A program made the translations under genes and the position numbers. A stretch of DNA of 64,000 bases from Lachnospiraceae bacterium (GTDB taxonomy: Bacteria > Bacillota > Clostridia > Lachnospirales > Lachnospiraceae): NCBI GenBank assembly GCA_015058015.1, contig SVDM01000012.1, positions 1 to 64,000 on the forward strand. Reading direction: 5' to 3'. Position 1 is the first letter of the stretch. Each line of letters starts with the position of its first letter. The notes beneath the pieces were generated by a model. It was not told the origin of the DNA, made no database searches, and saw only the letters and a list, made by a program, of their open reading frames with translations. Of this stretch, positions 54,414 through 63,125 are shown in pieces.

Positions 54414-54477
54414 TCGGCTGTCAAACTATGTAGTGCTCCCTGTGGGTACTCCCACTTCCGCCAGTCACACTACCGAT
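54402..54477 (-). promoter_or_regulatory. ZTP riboswitch (pfl motif)
   Basis: On the minus strand the leader has the pfl hallmarks GTGTGACTGGCGGAAGTGGG, CCACAGGGAGC and the 3' pseudoknot part CCGCCTGGGCA. The class binds ZTP/ZMP (AICAR phosphates), which build up when folate-dependent formyl transfer is low. Ligand binding should block the overlapping terminator and turn on purO-purH, the two genes that consume AICAR. Confidence 0.95.
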
Positions 54478-54483
54478 ATCATG

Positions 54484-54512
54484 ATATTACAAAATAACTC
54501 CCCAAAAGTCAA
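54484..54512 (-). promoter_or_regulatory. Promoter of purO-purH
   Basis: On the minus strand TTGACT (54507-54512) and TAATAT (54484-54489) are 17 bases apart, placing the start just before the ZTP aptamer. Confidence 0.7.
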
Positions 54513-54518
54513 CATGTC

Positions 54519-54548
54519 TTGATTGAAGACTTGCTTCTATGATATAGT
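54519..54548 (+). promoter_or_regulatory. Promoter of the MATE gene
   Basis: TTGATT (54519-54524) and TATAGT (54543-54548) are 18 bases apart, about 45 bases before the MATE start codon. It lies back to back with the purO-purH promoter. Confidence 0.5.
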
Positions 54549-54590
54549 ATGTAGGAGTTTATATATATTATCAGGAAAGAGTGTGAAATA

Positions 54591-55982
54591 ATGTCAGAAG
54601 CAACTGCAGTCAAGAACCCCTTAGGTACCGCCCCCATAGGCAGTTTAGTAAGAAAATATGCCCTGCCCAGTATCGTGGCTATGCTGGTAGGCGCTGTATA
54701 TAATATTGTAGATCAGATATTCATCGGCCAGTTCGTTGGAACCCTTGGTAATGCGGCAACCAATATATGTTTCCCCCTTACCACATCCTGCATTGCCATA
54801 TCCCTCTTATGCGGCATCGGTGCAGCAAGTAACTTCAACCTGGCCATGGGACGTCGTGAGTCCTCTGATGCGGCATACTACATCGGAAACGGTGTTACCC
54901 TTGCAGTAGCATTGGGTACCCTTCTTCTTATTATTAGTCAGTTATTTACAGATCCCCTTCTTATGGGCTTTGGTTCCACAGCGGATGTACTTCCCTATGC
55001 CACGGACTATGTAAGGGTGGTATCCATTGGATTCCCCTTTCTTATTCTTACCACATCAGGCGGACATATTATAAGAGCTGACGGAAGCCCTCGTATTGCC
55101 ATGCTCAGCAATGCCAGCGGTGCTGTATTAAATGTCGGCTTAGATGCCCTGTTCGTTGCTGTATTCGGTATGGGAATGACCGGTGCAGCCCTTGCCACCA
55201 TCATCGGACAGATTCTATCAGCTATTATTGTTACAGTTTATCTTACAAGATATAAAACTGTTCATTTAGGTTTGAATCATCTTAAGATTAAGTGGAAATA
55301 CACCGCAAAGATCTGTTCTTTAGGTGCAGCCTCCATGATTAATCAGATTGCCATGATGGTTACCCAAATTGCCCTCAATAATACATTGAAGGTTTACGGT
55401 GCCTTATCTCCTTACGGTTCGGAGATTCCCATTGCCGCAGCCGGAATTATTATGAAGATTAATCAGGTATTCTTCTCAATCGTAATCGGTATCTCCCAGG
55501 GTTCACAGCCCATCTTCGGATACAATTACGGAGCAAGAAACTATAAGAGAGTGCGAAAAGCCTATGCCGTGGCCATTACAAGTGCAGCTGTCGTATCAAT
55601 AATCGCTTTCCTTTTGGCCCAGTTTGCTCCGCGACCCATGCTTGCAATATTCGACCAGGGGTCTGAAGCCTACTTTGAATTCGGTGAGAGATTCTTTAGA
55701 ATATTCCTCTTTGGAATGTGTGTACTTTTTATGCAGCCCATAACTTCTACATTTTTTACATCCATCGGCAAGCCTTACAAAGGAATATTCATGTCCCTTA
55801 CAAGACAGATACTATTCCTCTTGCCCCTTATTATTGTATTCCCCCTCATATGGGGACTTGACGGGCTGTTGTTTGCAGGACCTATTGCAGACGCATTATC
55901 CTTCCTGTGTGCACTTATTATGATTATCTTTGAATTCAGAACAATGAAGAATCAGGAGTTAACTGAGACTCCCCTAGACTAA
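54591..55982 (+). CDS. MATE-family multidrug/organic-cation efflux protein
   Basis: The 463-residue membrane protein has about twelve hydrophobic segments in two MATE halves. Typical pieces are YALPSIVAMLVGAVYNIVDQ near the N-terminus, GSQPIFGYNYGARNYKRVRK at the start of the second half, and QPITSTFFTSIGKP. MATE proteins export drugs or metabolites with Na+ or H+ import. It belongs to the DinF/NorM-like Clostridial group. The substrate cannot be told. It ends at a clear terminator. Confidence 0.93.
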   Translation: MSEATAVKNPLGTAPIGSLVRKYALPSIVAMLVGAVYNIVDQIFIGQFVGTLGNAATNICFPLTTSCIAISLLCGIGAASNFNLAMGRRESSDAAYYIGNGVTLAVALGTLLLIISQLFTDPLLMGFGSTADVLPYATDYVRVVSIGFPFLILTTSGGHIIRADGSPRIAMLSNASGAVLNVGLDALFVAVFGMGMTGAALATIIGQILSAIIVTVYLTRYKTVHLGLNHLKIKWKYTAKICSLGAASMINQIAMMVTQIALNNTLKVYGALSPYGSEIPIAAAGIIMKINQVFFSIVIGISQGSQPIFGYNYGARNYKRVRKAYAVAITSAAVVSIIAFLLAQFAPRPMLAIFDQGSEAYFEFGERFFRIFLFGMCVLFMQPITSTFFTSIGKPYKGIFMSLTRQILFLLPLIIVFPLIWGLDGLLFAGPIADALSFLCALIMIIFEFRTMKNQELTETPLD

Positions 55983-56003
55983 ATGAGATTATCTACAATA
56001 ACA

Positions 56004-56034
56004 AGCCCGAGAGCATCACTGCCCTCGGGTTTTT
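56004..56034 (+). terminator. Terminator of the MATE gene
   Basis: AGCCCGAG-A-GC pairs with GC-C-CTCGGGT, followed by five T residues. The gene beyond it, which is convergent, has no comparable signal on its own strand. Confidence 0.8.
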
Positions 56035-56074
56035 CTACTCTTTTTATCATATTTTCATATTTTATCCTCTCAAT

Positions 56075-56971
56075 TTACTTTTCTAAGTAGTTTTTTATTT
56101 CCTCCAGCCTGTCAATACAGTCATTGTATCCAAGCCAATACAGATCTCCCAGCTTCTCCATATCTCCTTCAACCCTGGAGACGGTAACTTCCTTGGAGGG
56201 CGCCATACGAAGGAGTCTTCCTTCTTCATGGAAACTCTCTATTTCATCGCACTGATGATTGTATATAAAATTGTCCCTGGAAAGCTTTCTGGCAAATGCC
56301 TTGTACTTCCTGTATCGACGAAGGGCAGCCATTGAAAACTTCTCAGGCTTTCTGTATTCTATGTCTCTGGTACGGATTACCACTATCTTCTCGAAATCAT
56401 TCTGCAAAGCCCAGCTATAGGGAATCTTGCATGAGCATCCCCCATCAAGATAAGGGGTTCCGTTTATATTAACCATGGGGGAAATATAAGGCATAGTGGC
56501 GGAAGCTCTTATGCCTGCAAAGATGTTGTTGCTCTTTCCCTTTTCAAAACATGTGGCATTACCGGTTAGGCAGTTTGTAGCCACTGCAATAAACCTCTGC
56601 TTGCTGGTAAAGAATCTGTAAGAATCAAAGGGCTCAAGTATTCCCCTATCCTCTGTAAGAAAGCTTATATCAAGGAAGCTGCGGGAGTGAAGAAGGGCCT
56701 TGGGTCCCACATACCTGCTGTCATGCCTGTATGTAAGATTAATCCTTCCGGAACGTCCGATCTGTCCTGATACATAGTTTACTCCGGAAAGTGCTCCGGC
56801 GGATACTCCTATTACACAGGAGAGATTAATGTCATTTAACATCATGGCATCTAAGAAACCCTGGGTATACAACCCTCTGAATGCTCCTCCCTCCAGTACC
56901 AGACATCCTTTTGTAATCTTTTCTGATGCCCTGCCTGTAGGCAACTCGTTTATCCTTGAATATACTTTCAC
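56075..56971 (-). CDS. Patatin-like phospholipase
   Basis: The 298-residue protein has the patatin motifs: oxyanion segment LEGGAFRGLYTQGFLD, nucleophile elbow GVSAGALSG (Gly-x-Ser-x-Gly) and the catalytic aspartate in DGGCSCKIPY. The Ser-Asp dyad hydrolyses acyl esters. It is the cytoplasmic YjjU/RssA-like type without a signal peptide, close in form to bacterial patatins of unknown substrate. It follows sfsA after 71 A/T-rich bases. Confidence 0.92.
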   Translation of the reverse strand: MKVYSRINELPTGRASEKITKGCLVLEGGAFRGLYTQGFLDAMMLNDINLSCVIGVSAGALSGVNYVSGQIGRSGRINLTYRHDSRYVGPKALLHSRSFLDISFLTEDRGILEPFDSYRFFTSKQRFIAVATNCLTGNATCFEKGKSNNIFAGIRASATMPYISPMVNINGTPYLDGGCSCKIPYSWALQNDFEKIVVIRTRDIEYRKPEKFSMAALRRYRKYKAFARKLSRDNFIYNHQCDEIESFHEEGRLLRMAPSKEVTVSRVEGDMEKLGDLYWLGYNDCIDRLEEIKNYLEK

Positions 56972-57042
56972 CTGATTTCCTCTCTTTCACTTCGTTATTT
57001 TTGTAGGTATTATTAGTAATAGTCTTATGTTCATAGATTTTT

Positions 57043-57705
57043 TTATTTTTGTGATGATAGTATAAATAATTCCTGTGGTGTAACCCTACAGGTAAAAAAC
57101 CACACTTCAACTCCGGCATCTCTTGCGGCTTCCATAGCCACACCGAATTCCGGGTGAGTGTCAGTATTGGGGAAAACTTTGTTTACCCCCTCCATCTGTA
57201 TAACAAAGGCAAGGATTGAGTGAAATCCTTGCTTTTTTGCCTTTATAAGTTCATTAATATGCTTTATTCCGCGGGTTGTGGGTGCATCAGGAAAATACCC
57301 CACGCCATCTCTTTCAAGGGTACAACCCTTTACTTCCATAAGATATTTCTCATGGCCCTTTTCCATATAGAAGTCTATTCTTGAATCCCCATAGGTGTAT
57401 TCAGGTTGAATTACATCGTAATCCTGTTCCATCAGCCATTCCTTTACCACTTTATTGGGGGCCTGGCTGTCTATGTTAAAGAGCACTCCCGTACTTTTCT
57501 TAACTGCCACAAGGTCATACCTAGTCTTACGGCCGGGAGTTCCCGGCGCTGTCAGATATACTTCACAACCGGGAATAAGGAGTTCCTTGCAACGTCCGGT
57601 ATTCTTCACATGAACTATTTCTCGTACGTTTCCTATCTCTACTTCTGCTATGAACCGGTTAGGGCGCTTTATGAACTTTGCCTGAATTATATTGTCATAT
57701 CTCAT
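57043..57705 (-). CDS. sfsA: SfsA family DNA-binding/nuclease-like protein
   Basis: The 220-residue protein has SfsA signatures FIKRPNRFIAEVEIG at the start, HVKNTGRCKELLIPG, and YTYGDSRIDFYMEKG with LMEVKGCTLERDG. These resemble a restriction-nuclease-like acidic core (Asp, Glu, x, Lys). Its E. coli namesake affects maltose metabolism, but the biochemical role is unclear. The frame is complete, with a usual length. Confidence 0.92.
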   Translation of the reverse strand: MRYDNIIQAKFIKRPNRFIAEVEIGNVREIVHVKNTGRCKELLIPGCEVYLTAPGTPGRKTRYDLVAVKKSTGVLFNIDSQAPNKVVKEWLMEQDYDVIQPEYTYGDSRIDFYMEKGHEKYLMEVKGCTLERDGVGYFPDAPTTRGIKHINELIKAKKQGFHSILAFVIQMEGVNKVFPNTDTHPEFGVAMEAARDAGVEVWFFTCRVTPQELFILSSQK

Positions 57706-57883
57706 AGGAAGGATTATAATATATTCGAGCCGGGTTATAGTCTGATAATCGCCCTTTTATTTTGATATAAATATGCAATATTTGCAATTTTTGAAACAGA
57801 TTACCGAAAAGTATATCATTTTTGTTGGAATTATTGTAAAATTATAGCGCACGTGATGAAAAAACTTGCAGGAGGTAAAAAGC

Positions 57884-59683
57884 ATGGAAAAGAAAAAAGG
57901 CTCGCTAATGACGGCAATTGTATGTTCTATCCTATTGGCAGTAATACTGACAGCCGTATCTATTGAATTATTCTCGGTTATAACCACCGTTAATAATAAC
58001 AATACACAGTCTGCTTCATATAAGGAAAGACTGTTAGAAGACATAAAGTCCGAATTGAAGAATGAAACACAAGTTGCAATGAGCATCTGTAAAACGATGA
58101 ATGCTCAATATGAGGCGGGAAAGATTTCTCTTGAAGATGCTAAAAAAACCGCTGCGGATCATATTAGAGAACTAAAATACAATGATGGAGACGGATATTT
58201 CTGGGTTGATACTTCTAAAGGTGTTAACGTAGTACTTCTCGGTCGAGACACTGAAGGAAAATCCAGATGGGAATCTGTCGACCCCAACGGAACCTACTTT
58301 ATTCAAGAAATGATAAAAAACGGTATGCAGGAAGGCGGAGGCTATACTGAGCTTATGTTTGCTAAACCAAACGAGACGGAGCCTTTGCCAAAGATTAACT
58401 ATACAGCGTATTACCAACCTTTTGATTGGGTTATGGGTACCGGTGTATGGGTAGACTACATTGACGGTTTGGTAGCTGAGCATGAATCCACGGCACAGGC
58501 TGCGCTGAACAATAGCATCATATTGTCTGTTATAGCCGTTGTTGTACTTATTATAATCGGTGTAATAATCGCCATCTATATGGGAAGACGAATAACCAAA
58601 CCTATTATTCTTATAACCAAGCAGATGGGACATATGTCTGACCGTGACTTCAGCAACACTCCGGAAATGGAGCAGGTAGTTGCCTTGCAGAATCAGCGCA
58701 ATGAGATTGGTCAAATTTCTACGGCGATGGTTCTTCTCCATAAGAATATCAGGGAGCTGATGCTTCGAATCTGCGATACAACATCCTATGTTGCATCAGC
58801 AGCACAGGAACTTACCGCCAGCGCATCTCAATCTGCCGAAGCCAGTGAAATGGTAGCAACTTCATGTACATCTGTTGCCGGTTCCTGTAGCACTCAGATT
58901 AGAGCTGTAGAAACTGCAAGTGATGAAACCAAGAACTTCGTAATTAATATGAACGAATTTAAAGATGCAATTAATCAATCTTCCTCGATGATTGACAGCA
59001 CCAACCAGGCAGCATCAAGAGGTGCCGAAGACATGACTACCGCTACCAATATGATGCAGACTATTAAGTCATCTGTTGAGAGCACTGCAGAAGTAGTAGA
59101 AAGCCTGGGTATTCAGCTTAAAGACATTGAAAGCTTTGTTGATACTATATCAGAGATAGCAAGCCAGACAAACCTCTTATCTCTTAACGCTTCCATTGAA
59201 GCAGCCAGAGCAGGTGAGGCAGGCAAAGGCTTCGCAGTTGTTGCAAGTGAAATCAGTAAGCTTGCGGATGAGTCCAATAAAGCTGCCCTTAACATTACAG
59301 CTCTGATATCAGAGATTAACCTTAAGTCCGAAGAAGCTGTTAATTCCATGAGAGAAGGCGCTCAGAATGTTGTCGCCGGTTCGGAAACCGTTAACGAGGC
59401 AGGCACCACCTTTAGCAATATTGTTGAGATGGTACATTCTATTTCCGAGCAATCGAATAAGATGAGCATTATCGTGGGTCAGCTCTCTGACGGAACCGAT
59501 ACAATTGTTGCAAATATCGAAAAGATTGAAGATATGAGTTCCAGCGTTGCGGATGAAACCCAGAATGTTTCCGCAGCATCACAGGAGCAGACCGCATCCT
59601 CAAGCGAGGTTGCAGAAGCCTCAAGCAAGCTAGCAGAGAATGCCCAGGAGCTTCAGAATTTTGTGGCCGAATTCAGCCTATAG
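57884..59683 (+). CDS. Methyl-accepting chemotaxis protein with single Cache domain
   Basis: The 599-residue receptor has a first membrane segment (~8-33), an extracellular sCache_2-like domain (~40-205) containing [20 protein letters not shown] and [17 protein letters not shown], and a second membrane segment (~211-233). A HAMP domain and a signalling coiled coil with the tip [21 protein letters not shown] follow. sCache domains often bind small carboxylates. GGAGGTAAA precedes the chosen ATG; an ATG six codons upstream lacks a site. No other chemotaxis genes are near. Confidence 0.93.
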   Translation: MEKKKGSLMTAIVCSILLAVILTAVSIELFSVITTVNNNNTQSASYKERLLEDIKSELKNETQVAMSICKTMNAQYEAGKISLEDAKKTAADHIRELKYNDGDGYFWVDTSKGVNVVLLGRDTEGKSRWESVDPNGTYFIQEMIKNGMQEGGGYTELMFAKPNETEPLPKINYTAYYQPFDWVMGTGVWVDYIDGLVAEHESTAQAALNNSIILSVIAVVVLIIIGVIIAIYMGRRITKPIILITKQMGHMSDRDFSNTPEMEQVVALQNQRNEIGQISTAMVLLHKNIRELMLRICDTTSYVASAAQELTASASQSAEASEMVATSCTSVAGSCSTQIRAVETASDETKNFVINMNEFKDAINQSSSMIDSTNQAASRGAEDMTTATNMMQTIKSSVESTAEVVESLGIQLKDIESFVDTISEIASQTNLLSLNASIEAARAGEAGKGFAVVASEISKLADESNKAALNITALISEINLKSEEAVNSMREGAQNVVAGSETVNEAGTTFSNIVEMVHSISEQSNKMSIIVGQLSDGTDTIVANIEKIEDMSSSVADETQNVSAASQEQTASSSEVAEASSKLAENAQELQNFVAEFSL

Positions 59684-59703
59684 CATTTTGGGGACAAAAC
59701 TAT

Positions 59704-59735
59704 GAGCCGGTACAATGCTACCGGCTCTCTTTTTG
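59704..59735 (+). terminator. Terminator of the chemoreceptor gene
   Basis: GAGCCGGTA and TACCGGCTC form a perfect 9-bp stem with a 6-base loop, followed by TCTTTTT. Confidence 0.85.
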
Positions 59736-59759
59736 TGTTTACTAAATTTTAAAATAAAT

Positions 59760-60206
59760 CTACAAATCCGCAGAATCAAGAATTACAGTAAAGGGTCCGT
59801 CGTTTACGAGGCTTACCTTCATATCAGCCCCAAACTCTCCCCTCTCGACTTTTGGAACATGCTTTTTGCATTCAGCAATTATATATTCATACAGTTCATT
59901 TGCCATATCGGGCCCTCCTGCGTGGATAAAGGAAGGACGGTTTCCCTTTCTGCAATCGGCATACAGTGTAAACTGGGATATGAGAAGGAGCTCTCCCCCT
60001 ACATCCGCCAGGGACAGATTCGTCTTGTCATTCTCATCCTGGAATATACGCATGCCAATAAGCTTTTTTATCATCTTGTCAGCTACTTCTTTGGTGTCAT
60101 CTTCACTCACTCCGATAAGAACCATAAATCCTTTTCCTATGCTTCCCAACACGTTACCGTCAACCGTAACACTTGATTCCTTAACTCTTTGTATAACAAA
60201 TCTCAT
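59760..60206 (-). CDS. dtd: D-aminoacyl-tRNA deacylase
   Basis: Dtd removes D-amino acids wrongly loaded on tRNA. The 148-residue protein has the two active-site motifs: [19 protein letters not shown] (the SQFTL part) and the C-terminal region with [12 protein letters not shown] (the NxGPxT part). It often follows relA in Firmicutes, but here it stands apart, next to a tyrosine phosphatase gene. Confidence 0.95.
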   Translation of the reverse strand: MRFVIQRVKESSVTVDGNVLGSIGKGFMVLIGVSEDDTKEVADKMIKKLIGMRIFQDENDKTNLSLADVGGELLLISQFTLYADCRKGNRPSFIHAGGPDMANELYEYIIAECKKHVPKVERGEFGADMKVSLVNDGPFTVILDSADL

Positions 60207-60227
60207 AGTAATTCCTCACACTAGTCT

Positions 60228-60713
60228 TTATTTTCCCAGATACTTAAGGAAGCCTTCAAGGCCCTCCTCGATATCCTTATAGGTTATTTCAAAATTTCCG
60301 GTATACCAGGGGTCTGCGATGGACTCTCCCGGCCTGCCAGCATATTCTAAGAGAAGCTTTATCTTCCCCTCGGGGTCAGCGCCCACTATCCTTAATGTAT
60401 TCCTAATGTTGGCAGAATCAGCGCAAAGTATATAATCATACTTATCATAGTCGGCCTTGGTGACCTGGACTGCCCTCTTTCCGCTAAAATCGGTATAGGG
60501 AGTAGCACCTATACCGTGTTTCTTTAATTCGGCCTTGGCCGGAGGATAGACAGGATTGCCCACATCTCCCCATATTTCCTCCCTGCTGGTGGCAGCGGAG
60601 GCTATGTAAAATTGGTCTTTAATGCCACGCTTTTCAACCATGTCCTTCAAAACAAACTCAGACATGGGCGATCTGCAGATATTGCCGTGGCAGATAAATA
60701 GTATCTTAATCAT
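60228..60713 (-). CDS. Low-molecular-weight protein-tyrosine phosphatase
   Basis: The 161-residue protein has the P-loop CHGNICRSP (nucleophile Cys8, Arg14) near the N-terminus and the catalytic aspartate in DPWYTGNFEITY. Such enzymes dephosphorylate tyrosine residues, and in some bacteria arginine. The start at MIKILFICHG has AAGGAAAA upstream. The frame continues ~42 codons upstream into repeats of the adjacent mobile element; that extension is not family-like and is excluded. Confidence 0.93.
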   Translation of the reverse strand: MIKILFICHGNICRSPMSEFVLKDMVEKRGIKDQFYIASAATSREEIWGDVGNPVYPPAKAELKKHGIGATPYTDFSGKRAVQVTKADYDKYDYILCADSANIRNTLRIVGADPEGKIKLLLEYAGRPGESIADPWYTGNFEITYKDIEEGLEGFLKYLGK

Positions 60714-60743
60714 ATCATTTTTCCTTGTTTTATCAGGGCTTAA

Positions 60744-60848
60744 ACACCTTTTGAATTTCCATTTGCCGGCATAATATATGCATATTTTGGCATATTTACA
60801 CCGGCAAAAGGTGTAAAGTAAGGTGTAATTATTTTTCATTTACACCTT
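60744..60848. repeat. Repeat cluster at the integrase end of IME 2 (candidate Int arm sites)
   Basis: AAGGTGTAA occurs twice as a direct repeat 12 bases apart (60808-60816, 60820-60828) and once inverted (60840-60848). In addition ACACCTTTTG (60744-60753) and CAAAAGGTGT (60805-60814) are perfect 10-bp inverted repeats, with a further TTTGCCGG/CCGGCAAA pair between. Tn916-type integrases bind repeated arm sites near the element ends, so these are probably such sites. Confidence 0.6.
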
Positions 60849-60855
60849 AAGATTT

Positions 60856-62052
60856 TTACACAACATTCAGCTTCTCGATCTCTGCTTTTGCATCCTCAAA
60901 ATTCACGTGAGTATAGACATTCAGCGTGGTTCCGATGTCTGCATGTCCCATAAGATACTGAAGCGTTTTCGGATTCATCCCGGACTTCGCCATGTTGGAA
61001 CAGTAGGTATGGCGGCATACATGAGGTGTAATCTCGGGCATCTGAAGCTTGTAAATGGAATTATACTTGTCCACTATATGCTTAAAGTAATGGTCCCAGT
61101 GAAGCGAGTATGTAATGCTTCCATCCTTGTCGTAGTACAGAAATCCGGTATACCCGTCTACTATCGGCTCAACCTTGGGCGCGTTGCGTTCAGAGATGAT
61201 TTTCCTAAAGCAAACCTCAACATCTTCTGTCATAGGCAACACTCTGGTTCCGCAAGTAGTCTTTGTGCTCTCGATGTAGTATCCGATATGCGCACGCTTC
61301 TGAAGCTGATGGTCCACATTGATCTTGTGATTCTCAAAATCGATATCCCCAAGAGTCAGTCCGCAAAACTCCGAGATGCGAAGCCCCGTATGGAAAAGAA
61401 TATAAATCCCTTCATAGTATTTGCAAAAATGAGGATCCTCTTTCACAAACTTAAGGAATTTTCTCTCTTCGTCCCTGGTTATCGAAAGCCTTGTATGGCT
61501 GTCATTTACAATCACGGATGCCAATTCGAAATCAAACGGACTCTTGCGAATCAGATCATCATCCACAGCCATCTTAAAAGCCGGTCTTAAGACGCCTCTT
61601 AAAGAATGAATTGAGCTGTAACTCTTTCCATCTGCCTGAAGCTTGATAAGCCAGCATTTTGCATCTGAGAGGCGCACTGTATCAATGCGTTTTCTGCCAA
61701 AGGGATCCTTACTCAGAAAATTGATCACCGTCTTATAACCCGCCTTTGTTGTAGGTCTCACACCGGTCTTCGTAGAAATGTATTTCTCCACAAGTTCCAG
61801 CACCGTCATATTGCCCCCGTTCGAAACGATGTTATCAAACAGATCAGCCTGAATCTGACGTTCCATTTCCCTTAGTGATAAAGTTCTGACTTTTCCCTGT
61901 GGCGTAGCATCATTATGATCAAGCCTCCAACTGTAAACGAATTTTTCTTTTCCGTTGGCATCTATATACTTGAACTGATACCTTCCGTCCTTACGCTGGA
62001 TCTCTCCGTTGTGTAAAACTCTTCCTCTGTTATCCTTTCTTTTTTCGCTCAT
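60856..62052 (-). CDS. int: Tn916-type tyrosine integrase
   Basis: The 398-residue recombinase matches the Tn916 Int pattern from its first residues (MSEKRKDNRGRVLHNGEIQ, then RKDGRYQFKYIDANG). It has an N-terminal arm-binding domain, a core-binding domain and a catalytic domain. Catalytic residues are seen in HTGLRISEFCGLTLGDIDFE (Arg), ESTKTTCGTRVLPM (Lys), HVCRHTYCSNMAKSG (His-x-x-Arg), MGHADIGTTLNVY (His and Tyr). A GGAGGACTA site precedes the ATG at 62052. A strong hairpin terminator lies between it and the excisionase gene. Confidence 0.95.
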   Translation of the reverse strand: MSEKRKDNRGRVLHNGEIQRKDGRYQFKYIDANGKEKFVYSWRLDHNDATPQGKVRTLSLREMERQIQADLFDNIVSNGGNMTVLELVEKYISTKTGVRPTTKAGYKTVINFLSKDPFGRKRIDTVRLSDAKCWLIKLQADGKSYSSIHSLRGVLRPAFKMAVDDDLIRKSPFDFELASVIVNDSHTRLSITRDEERKFLKFVKEDPHFCKYYEGIYILFHTGLRISEFCGLTLGDIDFENHKINVDHQLQKRAHIGYYIESTKTTCGTRVLPMTEDVEVCFRKIISERNAPKVEPIVDGYTGFLYYDKDGSITYSLHWDHYFKHIVDKYNSIYKLQMPEITPHVCRHTYCSNMAKSGMNPKTLQYLMGHADIGTTLNVYTHVNFEDAKAEIEKLNVV

Positions 62053-62071
62053 ATTAGTAGTCCTCCTTGTC

Positions 62072-62127
62072 AAAATAAAAAGGCGAACTACCCGATATTG
62101 ACATTATATCAATCGGACTGTTCGCCT
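62072..62127 (-). terminator. Hairpin terminator between excisionase and integrase genes
   Basis: AGGCGAAC (62081-62088) pairs with GTTCGCCT (62120-62127), with an inner CCGAT/ATCGG stem. On the minus strand it is followed by TTTTTATTTTG. A transcript entering from the excisionase gene would stop ~30 bases before the integrase start, so integrase expression needs read-through or its own promoter. Confidence 0.8.
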
Positions 62128-62170
62128 GCCACGTATTTTTTGTTGTGTTTTCATTATTTGATGTGCTTAT

Positions 62171-62536
62171 TCATACCGCCGTTGCCTGATCAAGAAACTT
62201 TTCGAAGAGTCTTCTTTTGATACGCTGATGCGATCCTATTTCAAGAATGAACGGTTCATTATAGTGCTCTGATATAATACTTCTAAGTCTTTTTTCTCCA
62301 ATCCCGTAATACTCAGCAGCTTCCTGTATCGATAGAGAATACTTATCCGCAATAGAAACAGCAGGGCTATCTTTCACCTCTTTTACCGGAACCGCTTCTT
62401 TCATAGTCTTCTTCAGCTCACAAAGAATTCCATAAGCAAGCGGAACCATCGTCGGAACTTTTGCGGGACGCTCTGTAATCTCATGTATCAGAGTTATTCC
62501 ATTTGCATTGTTGCATCCAAGATCTGTATTAAGCAT
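62171..62536 (-). CDS. xis: Excisionase with an N-terminal extension
   Basis: The 121-residue protein has a C-terminal ~65-residue segment close to Tn916 Xis: KYSLSIQEAAEYYGIGEKRL, then RSIISEHYNEP and GSHQRIKRRLFEKFLDQATAV. That is a winged-helix DNA-binding domain used in excision. The first ~55 residues are an extra region not seen in the 67-residue Tn916 protein. The start overlaps the RepA-like gene's end by 8 bases. Confidence 0.85.
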   Translation of the reverse strand: MLNTDLGCNNANGITLIHEITERPAKVPTMVPLAYGILCELKKTMKEAVPVKEVKDSPAVSIADKYSLSIQEAAEYYGIGEKRLRSIISEHYNEPFILEIGSHQRIKRRLFEKFLDQATAV

Positions 62537-62939
62537 ATTTTTCCTCTCCTTCCATAGTTTTCTTTACTCCGGGCTTCCAATTTGGATTGTATGGCGAAAG
62601 AAGATCATACACATAAATCCTGTTCGGCTTTCCCAGCCCTCTGTGCTTCCTCTGAACAAGATCATATTTCTCCAATTCCTTCAAAAGCTCATTGATCTTT
62701 TTGTTCCCACAGTTCATAAGTCTCATCATCTCTTCGATGGTAAAATAGATAAACACACACCCGTGATCATCTCTCCAATCACTTCCATTGATCTCCGAGA
62801 GACATCTGCGATCAAGCAAAATCATGTATAGCATTTTTGCATCAATCGACATTTCTTCGAATGCAGGATCCTCAAACAACCTCTTCGGAAGCCTGTAAAA
62901 CAATCTTGTGTCATTCATTAATTCATCATATTCTGTCAT
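62529..62939 (-). CDS. RepA N-terminal-domain replication initiator (short form)
   Basis: The 136-residue protein matches the RepA_N winged-helix domain: FYRLPKRLFEDPAFEEMSID, AKMLYMILLDRRCLSEINGS and CVFIYFTIEEMMRLMNCGNK. Such initiators are usually 250-350 residues; this one ends right after the N-terminal domain, so it may be a shortened or specialised form. Two ATG codons lie close together; the second (62939) fits the family better but the first (62945) is nearer the ribosome binding site GGAATAA. Confidence 0.8.
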   Translation of the reverse strand: MTEYDELMNDTRLFYRLPKRLFEDPAFEEMSIDAKMLYMILLDRRCLSEINGSDWRDDHGCVFIYFTIEEMMRLMNCGNKKINELLKELEKYDLVQRKHRGLGKPNRIYVYDLLSPYNPNWKPGVKKTMEGEEKYA

Positions 62940-63007
62940 AGTCATTTTTCTTTATTCCTTTCTTTTTCCATATCGAAAATTTTGTTGTTTATAAACTGGC
63001 AAGCAGT

Positions 63008-63106
63008 GCATCGGTGTACACCTGATGCGATTTTGCTTGTTGGGGAGTATGCCCCAATCCCCCCGATTGCCGATTTTTCATCGGCAAGCTACGCCTGCAA
63101 GCAGGC
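63008..63106. other. oriT-like palindromic region of IME 2
   Basis: The stretch between mobC and the RepA-like gene packs four inverted repeats: GCATC...GATGC around GGTGTACACC (63008-63027), TTGGGG/CCCCAA (63040-63057), TGCCGAT/ATCGGCA (63068-63086) and GCCTGC/GCAGGC (63093-63106). It lies where oriT is often found in mobC-type elements. I recall similar CATACTCCCCAACAAGCAAA sequences from Clostridia mobilizable elements, but not firmly. Confidence 0.55.
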
Positions 63107-63125
63107 TAAAAACTCTTTTCCGGAA

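Noticed and set aside
60714-60839. N-terminal extension of the tyrosine phosphatase
   Set aside because: The phosphatase family starts at the P-loop region; the extension is made of the mobile element's end repeats and lacks a ribosome binding site.
60907-61590. 227-codon plus-strand frame opposite the Tn916-type integrase
   Set aside because: It is the complement of well-conserved integrase coding and shows no domain.
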